Position numbers and translations under genes: made by a program. Positions 1 to 8,255 of a DNA stretch of 64,000 bases are shown one piece after another (position 1 is the first letter of the stretch; every line of letters begins with the position of its first letter). This DNA comes from Methanomassiliicoccales archaeon. Lineage in GTDB: Archaea; Thermoplasmatota; Thermoplasmata; Methanomassiliicoccales; UBA472. Under the pieces are notes generated by a model that was given only the letters and a program-made list of their open reading frames with translations, was not told the DNA's origin and did not search any database. The DNA lies in the NCBI GenBank assembly GCA_026394395.1, contig JAPKYK010000003.1, forward strand, positions 138,547 to 202,546. The letters run 5' to 3'.

Positions 1-612
1 CTTGATGGCGTACCTGCTGGTATCGCCCAACAGGCTCAGGATATCATAAGATTCCTCAGGGGCGGACATCACTATCTTCTTGGAGTCCATGACGTCCACT
101 ATCTCGAAGCGGAAGCCCTCGTGCGCCCGGGGGTCTATTACTAGACCGGTGGTGGTGAAGGGGTCCATGAATATGCGGGACAGCGGCATGGAGTAGGCGG
201 ACGGCTCGGTCTTGTCGGCCATGAAGAACACCATGGGCTCGGCGCCTCTCTCCACGAACTCGACCTCGGCCGCCCCGGGGCCCATGCCACGGATGTTGCC
301 GCTGAAGGCGTCCGACAGAATGTCCTGACCGGCGGCGTACATCTTCATCTCCTTGGCCAATTTGGCCGCGGCTTGGAACGCAGACCAGGCCAGGGCGTGA
401 ACTTCCTTGTTGTTCTCGCCCTTAAAGTGGGTCATGAACAAGTTGATGTCGTCACCCACCCGAGTCACGTAGAAGTCGTTGATGACCCCGGACTTCACTC
501 CGTCCGCGAGTATCTCCTCGCAAATGCGCATCATCTTCGGGTGCGGCTTGGAGTGTCCGGCGACCGAGCCTACGTCAGCCTTTATGACAGAGACAGTAAC
601 CTTCTGAGACAT
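1..612 (-). CDS. fbp: Fructose-1,6-bisphosphate aldolase/phosphatase, N-terminal part
   Basis: The reading frame starts at the ATG at 612 and stays open for 204 codons to the left edge, so the gene is truncated by the window. The product begins MSQKVTVSVIKADVG and continues with an AGHSKPHP segment, a GDDINLFMTH stretch and a GPGAAEVEF stretch. All are typical of the bifunctional archaeal enzyme, which makes fructose 1,6-bisphosphate from triose phosphates and dephosphorylates it to fructose 6-phosphate in gluconeogenesis. The family is usually about 365-380 residues, so a little over half is visible. It is divergent from nothing and is followed upstream by its own TATA-like promoter. Recognition is from the N-terminal motifs only; the second half is not in the window. 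Confidence 0.93.
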   Translation of the reverse strand, partial: MSQKVTVSVIKADVGSVAGHSKPHPKMMRICEEILADGVKSGVINDFYVTRVGDDINLFMTHFKGENNKEVHALAWSAFQAAAKLAKEMKMYAAGQDILSDAFSGNIRGMGPGAAEVEFVERGAEPMVFFMADKTEPSAYSMPLSRIFMDPFTTTGLVIDPRAHEGFRFEIVDVMDSKKIVMSAPEESYDILSLLGDTSRYAIK

Positions 613-647
613 GAGATTCCCATACCTTGGTTTCTCAGAATTACTGC

Positions 648-662
648 ATGGATATATAATGT
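648..662 (-). promoter_or_regulatory. TATA box of fbp
   Basis: On the minus strand this AT-rich stretch reads CATTATATATCC. It lies about 38-50 bp before the fbp ATG, so a start site about 25 bp downstream would give a short leader. Assigned by position and composition only. Confidence 0.55.
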
Positions 663-723
663 TTGATGCCCAGATTTCGTCGAATGACGGTTAAAAAATC
701 AGGGAAATGATTTGTGAAGTTGC

Positions 724-948
724 CTACTCCACCTTGATGGACGAGGAGGGGCAGGAAGCCTCGGCGTTCTTGACGCAACTCTTCAAGCTGTCCGGGACCT
801 CACCGACCGATTTGTCCCCTTTCTGGTACATCTGCTTTATGTTGGAGTTGCCGTCGTCCCCTTCCATGAAGACGTCCGGGCACTCGTCGTTGTAACAGAT
901 ACCGCAACCGGTGCATTCGCTCTGATCGATGGTGACCTTGACAGGCAT
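724..948 (-). CDS. Small [4Fe-4S] ferredoxin
   Basis: This 74-residue acidic protein starts MPVKVTIDQ and carries C-T-G-C-G-I-C near the N-terminus and a terminal C-P pair. That is the layout of monocluster [4Fe-4S] ferredoxins; two further cysteines could form the disulfide seen in such proteins. It would be a soluble one-electron carrier. The frame is open upstream to an ATG at 1026 (100 aa), but the MPVKV start at 948 fits family length, and the TATA-like element at 1028-1038 would put transcription start downstream of 1026. It ends with TAG, showing that TAG is an ordinary stop here. No partner oxidoreductase is adjacent. Confidence 0.85.
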   Translation of the reverse strand: MPVKVTIDQSECTGCGICYNDECPDVFMEGDDGNSNIKQMYQKGDKSVGEVPDSLKSCVKNAEASCPSSSIKVE

Positions 949-1027
949 AGGACGGCATTTTCTCGGACCGGGCTTTAAGCTTTCGATTGGCCCTCCGTGA
1001 TTGGCGATGGAGACCATCGCCGCCAAT

Positions 1028-1038
1028 TCTTATATGTA
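1028..1038. promoter_or_regulatory. TATA-like element between ferredoxin and aspS
   Basis: The sequence CTTATATGTAA sits between the two divergent genes. Read on the plus strand it is about 35 bp before the aspS ATG, right for a short-leader archaeal promoter. On the minus strand it could also serve the ferredoxin gene. Assigned by composition and spacing only. Confidence 0.5.
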
Positions 1039-1069
1039 ACGGCGGCGTTATCGAGCCATTCAGTCAAGG

Positions 1070-2383
1070 ATGGTTCACATGCTCTATGATTCCAGGTCCA
1101 TAACCGCCAACGAGTACGACAAGGAGGTCACTGTTGAAGGCTGGGCCCAGGAGGTGCGCAACCTCGGCGGCATCTCCTTCCTTATCCTGCGCGACCGCTA
1201 CGGCGTGGTGCAGATCACCGCGCCTAAGAAGAAGATCGCCCCGGAGGTCATGCAAGCAATAACATCACTGTCCAGGGAGTCCGTTGTCCGGGTGACCGGA
1301 ACGGTCAAGGCGAGCGCCCAGGTGAAGTCCGGTTACGAGATCGTCCCGTCCTCGGTCACAGTAATTAGCTCCGCCCAGACCCCGCTGCCCATGGGAGTTG
1401 TGGATAAGGTGTACGTGGAGTTCGAGACCCGTTTCAACCACCGTTATATCGACCTTCGGAAACCGGAAGTGCGGGCGGTCTTCGAGATCAAGTCACTCAC
1501 CCTACGCCTCATCGACGAGTACCTGGCCGACAACGGCTTCGTGGAGGTCTTCACCCCCAAGCTGGTGGCGTCCGGGGCCGAGGGTGGCTCTACCCTGTTT
1601 AAGGTGGACTACTTCGGCAAGGTCGCTTACCTGGCGCAATCACCACAGCTCTACAAGCAGATGCTGATGTCCACCGGTCTGGACCGGGTGTTCGAGATCG
1701 GCCCGGCCTTCCGTGCGGAACCATCGGACACCGCCCGGCACGTCTCCGAGTTCATCAGCTTCGACGGGGAGATGGCCCACATAGACTCGCAGAACGACGT
1801 CATGGCCATGATCGAGGGCTGCACCCAGTTCGTCATCTCCGAGGTCAAGGAGAGGGCGGGACGTTCCCTGACCATGCTGGGAAGCGAGGTCGTGGTGCCC
1901 AAGGCGCCCTACCCCATCGTGCCCTACGAGAAGGCCATCGGTATAGTGCAGGACGCCGGCTTCAAGATCGACCTGGGTGAGGACCTCGGTACCGAAGGGG
2001 AGAAGATGCTGGGGGACCTCATGGCCCAGGACGGCCACGAGATGTACTGGATCGCCGAGTACCCCGAGGAGGCGAAGCCGTTCTACATCATGGAGAAGGA
2101 CGGCACGCCGTATTCCTATTCCTTCGACCTGGACTACAAGGGGCAGGAGATAACCTCCGGCGGGCAGCGCGAGCACCGCTATGACCGCCTGGTGGCCAGG
2201 ATGGAGAAGAAGGGTCTGGACCCCAAGTCCTTCGAGTTCTACCTGAACGCCTTCGCTTACGGCATGCCATCGCACGGCGGATGGGGGTTGGGCGTGGAGC
2301 GCATGGTGCAGAAGATGCTGGGCCTCAACAACATCCGGGAGACCATACTATTCCCCAGGGACCGCAACCGACTGGTCCCCTGA
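1070..2383 (+). CDS. aspS: Aspartyl-tRNA synthetase (archaeal type)
   Basis: A 437-residue class II synthetase charges tRNA-Asp with aspartate. The N-terminal OB-fold anticodon-binding domain covers roughly residues 1-105. The catalytic core has the FNHRYIDLRKPE segment, class II motif 2 near FEIGPAFRAEPSDTARH, and motif 3 near the C-terminus as GWGLGVERMVQKMLG. The length matches the short archaeal form without the bacterial insertion domain. Archaeal enzymes of this type may be non-discriminating, also making Asp-tRNA-Asn when AsnRS is absent; the sequence alone does not settle this. The ATG at 1070 follows a TATA box by about 35 bp. The gene stands alone. Confidence 0.97.
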   Translation: MVHMLYDSRSITANEYDKEVTVEGWAQEVRNLGGISFLILRDRYGVVQITAPKKKIAPEVMQAITSLSRESVVRVTGTVKASAQVKSGYEIVPSSVTVISSAQTPLPMGVVDKVYVEFETRFNHRYIDLRKPEVRAVFEIKSLTLRLIDEYLADNGFVEVFTPKLVASGAEGGSTLFKVDYFGKVAYLAQSPQLYKQMLMSTGLDRVFEIGPAFRAEPSDTARHVSEFISFDGEMAHIDSQNDVMAMIEGCTQFVISEVKERAGRSLTMLGSEVVVPKAPYPIVPYEKAIGIVQDAGFKIDLGEDLGTEGEKMLGDLMAQDGHEMYWIAEYPEEAKPFYIMEKDGTPYSYSFDLDYKGQEITSGGQREHRYDRLVARMEKKGLDPKSFEFYLNAFAYGMPSHGGWGLGVERMVQKMLGLNNIRETILFPRDRNRLVP

Positions 2384-2469
2384 ACCTCCTTCCATAATTC
2401 CTTTTCTTTGATGTAGATTGAGCTTAGCAGCTAAATTATAAATCTTGCTGTATTCATATCCCTTCTGGG

Positions 2470-2991
2470 ATGCACGTGGTTTTCGAAGGAGCGGACGCTG
2501 AGGACTATGAGTCCGGGCCCATGGAGTACGTCGGCTACCATGAGGACCATTTTGACCATGGCACCATAGGGTTCTTCGTGGCCGGTGAGCCGGTACCGCA
2601 GGGGTCCACCAAGGCCTTCTACATCAAGAAGCTGGAGCGGGTCGTGACCACTCACACCAACGCCAACACCGAGAAGTGGAGGAACCGCATCGCCACGGAG
2701 GCGCAGCGGGCTAACGAGCTCCGCCCCATCAACTTCTTCTCCGACGACCGCCGCCTGGCGTACGAGGTGACCTTGGACTTCGTCTTCACCAAGCCGAAGA
2801 GCCAACCTAGGAAATGGAAGATGAACACCAAGCGGCCGGACCTGGACAAGCTGATCCGAGCCGCTCTGGACGGCATCACCAACGTGCTCATTCCAGACGA
2901 TTCGCAGGTCGTGCGCATCACCGCCGGCAAGTGCTACGGGGAGTGCGACCGGACACCCGGCCTGCACATCACCATCAAGAAGTTGGAATGA
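2470..2991 (+). CDS. RusA-family Holliday junction resolvase-like nuclease
   Basis: This 173-residue protein has the hallmarks of the RusA family: an N-terminal PVPQGSTKAF segment, a KRPDLDKLIRAALDG segment with two conserved aspartates (metal ligands in RusA), and IPDDSQVV with the further acidic pair. RusA enzymes cleave Holliday junctions symmetrically. The family is best known from phages and prophages, but no phage genes flank this copy. About 45 residues precede the first conserved strand, including an acidic stretch not in E. coli RusA (120 aa), so translation could begin further downstream. A TATA-like AATTATAAA at about 2434-2442 places transcription start almost at the ATG, favouring a leaderless 2470 start. 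Confidence 0.8.
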   Translation: MHVVFEGADAEDYESGPMEYVGYHEDHFDHGTIGFFVAGEPVPQGSTKAFYIKKLERVVTTHTNANTEKWRNRIATEAQRANELRPINFFSDDRRLAYEVTLDFVFTKPKSQPRKWKMNTKRPDLDKLIRAALDGITNVLIPDDSQVVRITAGKCYGECDRTPGLHITIKKLE

Positions 2992-3251
2992 GGTCCTGGA
3001 CCGGGATCTCTGCACTCATAGGGTTCATCATCTCCCGGGGGATCAGCTGACCCTCTTCTCTTCATCGATCCGATAAATGGTCCAATGACTAGTGCGGTTA
3101 CCTTCTGTGCAGCAATAAACGTTTCTCAATGCGGGACGGCTAAATGTCTGAAATTAGACAGTAATCTCAGGTCGCTGAGGATTGCCGAACAGCATGGTTA
3201 TGTCCCGTCCGGTTATAATCACTAATTCCGCGATAGTAAAAGAGGGATGAC

Positions 3252-3410
3252 ATGAACCAACAGCCCCTAAATGTGATGAAGGACAGCTTCGTGGGAGTGC
3301 CTTACTCCCTGTGCGTGGCCCACGAGATAACCTCGGAAGGATACGGCTTCAGCGTGTCCTGCGAGACCGGGACCATAACCGACGTCTTCCAGCCCTCGGC
3401 TGAGGAGTGA
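3252..3410 (+). CDS. Small hypothetical protein (52 aa)
   Basis: An open frame of 52 codons starts at ATG 3252 behind an AGAGGGATG ribosome-site-like stretch and ends with TGA. A TATA-like GGTTATAAT lies about 35 bp upstream. The product is acidic, with two cysteines and no membrane segment, and resembles no family I recognise. Codon use (GTG, CTG, ACC, GAG preference) resembles the surrounding genes, which favours a real gene. It sits alone between the RusA-like gene and the Lrp-type domain protein. Confidence 0.5.
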   Translation: MNQQPLNVMKDSFVGVPYSLCVAHEITSEGYGFSVSCETGTITDVFQPSAEE

Positions 3411-3486
3411 GACTTACGTTACCGTCGTCCACCTTCTTCATCAGACGGCGGCAAGTTTGATTTCAACCTCGGTTCATAGCATTATC

Positions 3487-3726
3487 ATGAACAGCGCAAT
3501 CGTGGCTATGACCATCGAGATGGGCGCCGAAGGGAAGGTCATGGACTCCCTGTGCCAGGTATCCGCAGTGCATGAGTGCTACATCGTCTACGGCGTCTAC
3601 GACATAGTGGCCAAGGTCCAGGCCTCCAGCGAGGACGATATGAGCCGGACCATCTCCACGATCCGGGAGCTGCCGGGAGTGCGCTCCACCCTCACCCTGG
3701 TGGTGTGCAAGGAGCATAAAAGGTAA
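3487..3726 (+). CDS. Stand-alone Lrp/AsnC ligand-binding (RAM) domain protein
   Basis: The 79-residue product consists only of the alpha/beta effector-binding domain of Lrp/AsnC regulators. The pattern is VAMTIEMGAEGKVMDSL, then a Y-GVYDIVAKVQA strand, then a final LTLVVCKEH strand. No helix-turn-helix is present. Such stand-alone RAM proteins usually assemble into rings and bind amino acids or modulate full-length Lrp proteins; the ligand cannot be read from sequence. I chose ATG 3487 rather than an in-frame ATG 30 bp upstream, because the family begins right before the first strand. Confidence 0.8.
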   Translation: MNSAIVAMTIEMGAEGKVMDSLCQVSAVHECYIVYGVYDIVAKVQASSEDDMSRTISTIRELPGVRSTLTLVVCKEHKR

Positions 3727-3762
3727 ACATTAGCTCGTGATTTACCCAGCAGAGGTTTCTTT

Positions 3763-4398
3763 TTGGACAAGTTCTCCCAGGACCTTGAAACGCTGATGAC
3801 CAAACTGGTCTCGGGTTGTGACGGACCATACGAGGAGTCCCTTCGCAAACTGGAGCAGCGGCTGCTGGACCTGAAGGAGATGAATCTGCTGAAGATCAAC
3901 CACTCCGTGCTCGAGATGGTCGTGGCCAAGTATCTGGTGCTCGACGGGTACGAGGTGGACCTGGAGCACATGATCGACGCCGGTCTGAGCTGCGACGTCT
4001 ACGCCCGGAAGGGGGAAGGCGTGTTGATCGTGGAGGTGGAGACCGGGTACGTGCCTCCGGCCCACGCCCTGGACCCCATGGATTACATACGGGCCAGGAT
4101 CGCCTCCAAGATCGCCCGGTACAGCAATCACTGTCACAAGTTCTCCCTGGCCGCCCCGCCGCACTATATCATGCCGTTGATGCCCTTCTTCACCCGTCCG
4201 CCTCGGGACCGCAGCGCGGAGGAGATGGAGCTGGTGAAGCATTACTGCGACATGTACTACACGAACCCGCCAGTGAGCCTGGAGGAGATCCTGAACTCCC
4301 GCATCCACAGCGTCTCCATAATCGACGTGGAGAACGCCGTCCTGCGGGAGATGTCCCCGGACGAATACATCAATCTGACCGTGGAATGGTACATCTGA
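3763..4398 (+). CDS. Putative PD-(D/E)XK-fold protein, function unknown
   Basis: The 211-residue protein starts at TTG 3763, six bases after AGAGGT. Residues 62-94 read as a nuclease-like core: a GYEVDLEH strand, then D78 in a CDVYAR strand, and E91/E93 in LIVEVETG. This D...ExE pattern resembles the PD-(D/E)XK fold with the last lysine replaced. The N-terminal 55 residues are helical with heptad-like leucines, and the rest looks like a helical extension. The pattern suggests a restriction-endonuclease-like domain, but activity is not established. The next gene begins nine bases after the stop, so the two may be co-transcribed. Confidence 0.5.
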   Translation: MDKFSQDLETLMTKLVSGCDGPYEESLRKLEQRLLDLKEMNLLKINHSVLEMVVAKYLVLDGYEVDLEHMIDAGLSCDVYARKGEGVLIVEVETGYVPPAHALDPMDYIRARIASKIARYSNHCHKFSLAAPPHYIMPLMPFFTRPPRDRSAEEMELVKHYCDMYYTNPPVSLEEILNSRIHSVSIIDVENAVLREMSPDEYINLTVEWYI

Positions 4399-4407
4399 GG
4401 TGATGGC

Positions 4408-5028
4408 TTGGACTCCGCCCTTTTCTTCCTGGGATCCGTCGCCATCATCTCCCTCTCCGGAGTGCTCATGCCTGGACCGGTCTTCGCCGTGACCATCGCC
4501 CTCGGCTTCAAGGAAAGGTTGTCGGGCTGGAAGATCGCCCTCGGCCATGCCTGTGTGGAGATACCGACCATCGTGGCCATCTATTTTGGTCTCTCCATGT
4601 TCCTCCGGGACGATTTCGTTTTCGCCGTCATCGGCCTCCTGGGCGGAGCGTTGTTGCTCTACATGGGCTACGACATGGTGCGCAAACGCAAGGAAGTGCT
4701 CGCCAGCTGCGACCTGAAGTACACCAATCCTTTCTGGGCCGGAGTGATGACCACCGCTTCCAATCCTGGATGGCTTATCTGGTGGGCCACGGTGGGCGCC
4801 GCCCTGACCACCACGGCGATCTCCTTCGGGCTGTGGATGCTGCCTCTGTTCATCGTCACCCACATCGTCTGCGACTTCCTGTGGGAGGGGTTCGTGGGCA
4901 TGACCATATTCGACACCAAGGGGAAGTGGAGCACCACCTGGCATCAGCGGGTCATCGCCGGTTCCGGCGTGCTCATGGTGGTCTTCGCCCTGATGTTCAT
5001 CTACGATGCTTTGAACGGTCTGCTATAA
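4408..5028 (+). CDS. LysE-family amino-acid/metabolite exporter
   Basis: This 206-residue integral membrane protein has about six hydrophobic segments. Its N-terminal signature SGVLMPGPVFAVTIALGFK is the LysE/RhtB pattern. A second conserved stretch, NPFWAGVMTTASNPGWLIWW, opens the second half. The family exports amino acids or related small molecules by proton exchange; the substrate cannot be told. The start is TTG 4408 behind GAGGTGATGGC; an ATG at 4403 is out of frame. A second, different LysE-family gene lies at 14880-15500. Confidence 0.85.
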   Translation: MDSALFFLGSVAIISLSGVLMPGPVFAVTIALGFKERLSGWKIALGHACVEIPTIVAIYFGLSMFLRDDFVFAVIGLLGGALLLYMGYDMVRKRKEVLASCDLKYTNPFWAGVMTTASNPGWLIWWATVGAALTTTAISFGLWMLPLFIVTHIVCDFLWEGFVGMTIFDTKGKWSTTWHQRVIAGSGVLMVVFALMFIYDALNGLL

Positions 5029-5037
5029 GTGCATCTA

Positions 5038-5048
5038 TTTTTTAAAAA
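5038..5048. terminator. Bidirectional T-run between convergent lysE-like gene and nadA
   Basis: Six T residues followed by five A residues fill the short gap between two convergent stop codons. T-rich stretches terminate archaeal transcription, and this one would work on both strands. Called from composition and position only. Confidence 0.5.
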
Positions 5049-5957
5049 TCAATCCCCGCGGCCTATCTCCATCATGCGCTCCAAGGGCTTCCTGGCCGCC
5101 TCGATGATCTCTGGTGACAGGGTTATCTCCGGGGACAAGGTCTCCAGGGCCTTGATGAGCGATGAGACGGTCGTCCGCTTCATGTTCGAGCAGATCGCTG
5201 TGGGAATGGGGATGAACTTCTTGTCCGGGGCGACCTTGCTCAGGCGGTAGGTCATGTCCACCTCCGTGCCGACGATGAACTCCTTGGCCTCGTTCATCCT
5301 GGCGTATTTTATCATGCCTTCGGTGGAGGATACGTGATCGGCTAGGTCGATCACCTCGGGGGTGCACTCCGGGTGCACCATTAGCTTGGCCTGGGGGTGC
5401 TGTCGCTTCAGCTCTTTCAGGTCCTGCACCGATATGTCGTGGTGCGTCGGGCAGTAACCGGGCCAGAGCAGTATCTCCTTGTCCGGGTGGAAACGTTGCA
5501 CGTAGGCGCCCAGGTTCCGGTCGGGGACGAAGATTATCTGCTTCTGCGGCATCTTCCCTACGACCTTGACGGCGTTGGATGATGTACAACAAACGTCCGC
5601 GAGGACCTTGACCGCTGCCGACGTGTTCACGTAGGCCACGATGGCCGCCTCCGGATATTTCTCCTTTATCGGAGCGAGCTCGAGGTCGGTGCACATGGCG
5701 GACATGGGACACGTGGCCTCTGATTCCGGCAGTATGACCTTCTTGCCCGGCGAGAGGATCTTGGCGCTCTCGGCCATGAAGTCCACGCCGCAGAATATGA
5801 TGACCTCAGCGTCGGTGCTGGCCGCCTGCTGGGATAGGCCTAGGGAGTCGCCCACGTAATCGGCGATGTCCTGCACCTCTGGCGGCTGGTAGTTGTGCGC
5901 CAGGATGATGGCCTTGCGCTGCGCCTTCAGCTCCTGGATGCGTTCCGCGGCGTTCAT
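5049..5957 (-). CDS. nadA: Quinolinate synthase A
   Basis: A 302-residue NadA condenses iminoaspartate with dihydroxyacetone phosphate to quinolinate, the first ring-forming step of de novo NAD synthesis. The N-terminus has the LAHNYQPPEVQDIAD motif. The three cluster cysteines of the family are recognisable in the FCGVDFMAE, CCTSSNAV and AICSNMKRT contexts, and HPECTPEV is also present. It is an oxygen-sensitive [4Fe-4S] enzyme. nadB or aspartate dehydrogenase and nadC are not adjacent. A TATA-like element at about 5980-5992 gives a near-leaderless start at ATG 5957. It converges with the lysE-like gene. Confidence 0.96.
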   Translation of the reverse strand: MNAAERIQELKAQRKAIILAHNYQPPEVQDIADYVGDSLGLSQQAASTDAEVIIFCGVDFMAESAKILSPGKKVILPESEATCPMSAMCTDLELAPIKEKYPEAAIVAYVNTSAAVKVLADVCCTSSNAVKVVGKMPQKQIIFVPDRNLGAYVQRFHPDKEILLWPGYCPTHHDISVQDLKELKRQHPQAKLMVHPECTPEVIDLADHVSSTEGMIKYARMNEAKEFIVGTEVDMTYRLSKVAPDKKFIPIPTAICSNMKRTTVSSLIKALETLSPEITLSPEIIEAARKPLERMMEIGRGD

Positions 5958-5977
5958 TTCGGCCTCTCATGAGGAGT

Positions 5978-5992
5978 TCCGTATAAATATCT
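5978..5992. promoter_or_regulatory. Shared TATA region for nadA (-) and the 6052 gene (+)
   Basis: The near-symmetric stretch GTATAAATATCTAC can act as a TATA box in both directions. It is about 25-35 bp before the nadA ATG and about 65 bp before the rightward gene. Inferred from composition and spacing. Confidence 0.45.
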
Positions 5993-6051
5993 ACGCGACC
6001 AGCGACAGAAATTGGCGTAGGTCGGCGAAACGATTTTCATCCTGGCAGGTC

Positions 6052-7014
6052 ATGGTAAACAGGATGAACGCTCGCTCGGGCAACCTGGAATGGTACCTGG
6101 AAGGAGATCCTGTATTGGCGTCCGTGGTGAGAAGGGACGTGCTAGGGGAAAGGACCGACACCGCGCGCATCGTTGACGATCCCAGGATAAGGAGCATCAT
6201 CAATGAGGTGACTAACTGGCCCTGGCCGTTCATTTCGAACCATAAATCGGCCGGACATCCGTTGCACAAGTTCGCCTTCCTTGCCGACCTGAGGGTGGAC
6301 CTTGAGAGCGCCGGTGGCGACCGTCTCTTGAGATCGCTCGAGTCTTCGATGGTGAACGGCCTGCCCCGCTTTCCCAATAGAACGCCGGTCCATTTCGGCG
6401 GTTCCGGGGAGACGGAACTGGCCTGGTCCTTGTGCGATACGCCTTTGGTCCTATATTCGATGTCCCGCTGCTTTCCCTCCTTCGATGGAAAAGAGGGAAT
6501 GAGGACATTATCGTCCATGTCCAGGGACAACGGCATGCCCTGCCGGGTATCCCCGGAGCTGGGCAGCTTCCGCGGACCCGGCCGGAAGGACGACCCTTGT
6601 CCGCTGGCCAGCCTCTACACGCTCAAGGCCATCGCCCAGCTGGACCGAAAGGGGAGCGAGGAATTGGCAAAGAGCATCACTGGATCACTGCTCTCGCTTT
6701 GGGAGGACAGCCGGGAAAGGCATCCCTACATGTTCTTCATGGGCACGGACTTCAGGAAGCTGAAGCTGCCCTTTGTGTGGTATGACGTCCTGAGCGTGGC
6801 GGAGACGCTGAGCCATTATCCATGGGTCCTCAGGGACGAACGGTTCAGGGACATGCTCTCCGTGATCGAGGGCAAGAAGGATCAGGACGGACGATACACG
6901 CCCGAGTCCGTGTGGACCAGCTGGAAGGACTTCGATTTCTGTCAGAAGAAGGTACCCTCGCGCTGGCTGACGTTCACGGTGGAACGCCTGCAGCGGAGGG
7001 TGGAAGAAAGTTAG
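6052..7014 (+). CDS. Conserved hypothetical protein, possible alpha-toroid (prenyltransferase/squalene-cyclase-like)
   Basis: The 320-residue product has no signal or membrane segment. The N-terminal LEWYLEGDPVLASVVRRDVLG resembles a family of predicted helical-toroid proteins that open with W-L-L-x(3)-P-x-V-x(5)-DLLG and are often mislabelled 'nitrogen fixation protein NifH'. Later repeats such as CPLASLYTLKAIAQL and LPFVWYDVLSVAETLSHYPW fit an alpha/alpha barrel with aromatic-rich helices. I cannot assign a reaction. ATG 6052 is preceded by GGCAGGTC; an alternative ATG is at 6064. An upstream extension of the frame overlaps nadA and is probably not translated. Confidence 0.6.
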   Translation: MVNRMNARSGNLEWYLEGDPVLASVVRRDVLGERTDTARIVDDPRIRSIINEVTNWPWPFISNHKSAGHPLHKFAFLADLRVDLESAGGDRLLRSLESSMVNGLPRFPNRTPVHFGGSGETELAWSLCDTPLVLYSMSRCFPSFDGKEGMRTLSSMSRDNGMPCRVSPELGSFRGPGRKDDPCPLASLYTLKAIAQLDRKGSEELAKSITGSLLSLWEDSRERHPYMFFMGTDFRKLKLPFVWYDVLSVAETLSHYPWVLRDERFRDMLSVIEGKKDQDGRYTPESVWTSWKDFDFCQKKVPSRWLTFTVERLQRRVEES

Positions 7015-7016
7015 TC

Positions 7017-7628
7017 CTACTTCAGCATGGCGTCCAGCTTATGGCCGACCGCGTCCCAGTTGACGTGGTTCCAGAACGCCTCCACGTACTTCGGCCGCAG
7101 GTTCTTGTAGTCGATGTAGTAGGCGTGCTCCCAGACGTCCAGGTCCATGAGGACGCGGAACCCGGGGATGGCGTTCACGTTGTGCTTCTCCACCTGCATG
7201 ATGATGGGCTTGTGCAAGGCCATGCAGTAGACCAGCACGGCCCACCCGGAGCCCTCAGCGCTGGCGGCCGCGGCGGTGAACTCCTTCTTGAAGCGGTCGA
7301 TGGAACCGAACTCCTTGACCAGCTCCTCCTTCAACTTTCCCTTCGGCTCTCCGCCCTTTCCGGCGGGGGCCAGGGTCTCCCAGAATACGGAGTGCAGATA
7401 GTGTCCTCCCACCTGGAAGGAAAGGTCCTTGGCGACCGCCTTCCAGTCCAGGTCGGCATTCTCCGTCCGGGCCTTGTCCATCTTGTCCAGTATTGCGTTG
7501 GCGGCGTTCACGTAGGCGGCGTGGTGCTTGGTGTGGTGGACGGTTAGCTGCTCCTCGCTCAGGAAGGGGGCGAGGTCCTTGTATCCATAGACGAGCTTTG
7601 GCAACTCGTATCTCTTGGCTTGCTCCAT
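7017..7628 (-). CDS. sod: Superoxide dismutase (Fe/Mn family)
   Basis: The 203-residue enzyme dismutates superoxide. Visible ligand motifs are [10 protein letters not shown] (first His), the HYLHSVFWE helix (second His), and [13 protein letters not shown] (Asp and His). Family length is about 200. Whether Fe or Mn is bound cannot be told. The gene converges with the hypothetical gene on its right side, with stops only a few bases apart. A TATA-like stretch at about 7690-7700 lies in the divergent gap shared with mptD. An oxygen-defence gene in an otherwise anaerobic-looking gene set suggests transient oxygen exposure. Confidence 0.95.
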   Translation of the reverse strand: MEQAKRYELPKLVYGYKDLAPFLSEEQLTVHHTKHHAAYVNAANAILDKMDKARTENADLDWKAVAKDLSFQVGGHYLHSVFWETLAPAGKGGEPKGKLKEELVKEFGSIDRFKKEFTAAAASAEGSGWAVLVYCMALHKPIIMQVEKHNVNAIPGFRVLMDLDVWEHAYYIDYKNLRPKYVEAFWNHVNWDAVGHKLDAMLK

Positions 7629-7727
7629 GATGATTCTCCTGAGTCGCCTATCGCAGCAAGAAGCACATAACGGTTTTGGTCAATCCAACAAGAATAAATC
7701 GTTTCAGCGTATTGAGGTCCGATTAAG

Positions 7728-8108
7728 ATGACGAGCAGGCGAGAGGAGCTGGCTACCAGGTACTTCAACTGCAGCGAGCGGGAGAGGGCGGTCTTCGAGG
7801 CCGGCATCAAGCTGGGGACGATATACCACCAGTTCGTAGGCACGCCTGTCGCCGCAGCCAACGTGGAGATACTGGAGAAGGCCATCGAGGACGGGGTGCG
7901 GGTGCAGCCCTTCGTGAAGGACGTCAAGGTGTCCATATCCCGCGAGGTATTGCGCAAGAAGAAGGACGAGTTCGATTATCAGACGCTCACCGGGAACATG
8001 CTCAACGTGGAGCTGACCGTCACCGTCGGGAGCACGACCGTCATCGCGGGCATGGACTTCAAGTCCGACCTGCGCTACCCTTTGATGTACGTCAAGGACA
8101 TCGAATAG
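7728..8108 (+). CDS. mptD: Archaeal 7,8-dihydroneopterin aldolase MptD
   Basis: The 126-residue protein matches the archaeal MptD (DUF372) pattern: an opening YFNCSERERAVFEAGIKLG, then TIYHQFVGTPV. MptD cleaves 7,8-dihydroneopterin to 6-hydroxymethyl-7,8-dihydropterin and glycolaldehyde in methanopterin-type C1-carrier synthesis, and is unrelated to bacterial FolB. This implies that the organism makes tetrahydromethanopterin or a related pterin. GAGGT precedes the ATG. It ends with TAG. The neighbour sod is divergent and no other pterin genes are near. Confidence 0.85.
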   Translation: MTSRREELATRYFNCSERERAVFEAGIKLGTIYHQFVGTPVAAANVEILEKAIEDGVRVQPFVKDVKVSISREVLRKKKDEFDYQTLTGNMLNVELTVTVGSTTVIAGMDFKSDLRYPLMYVKDIE

Positions 8109-8255
8109 CCATTTATCCAGTCATTTATATTTATTAAAGGCGTTCAAGATCTATACCCAGACTTACGTCAATCAGCAAAGGTAATTAAGCTTGGATTCCC
8201 ATATAGGGCTTCTATCGCATCGAGCCAAAACGATGCATAACCACCGGTGAAATTG

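Noticed and set aside
3742-4944. 400-codon minus-strand frame opposite the nuclease-like and LysE genes
   Set aside because: Low-complexity His/Gly/Asp-rich translation typical of antisense frames in GC-rich DNA; the plus-strand genes explain the region.
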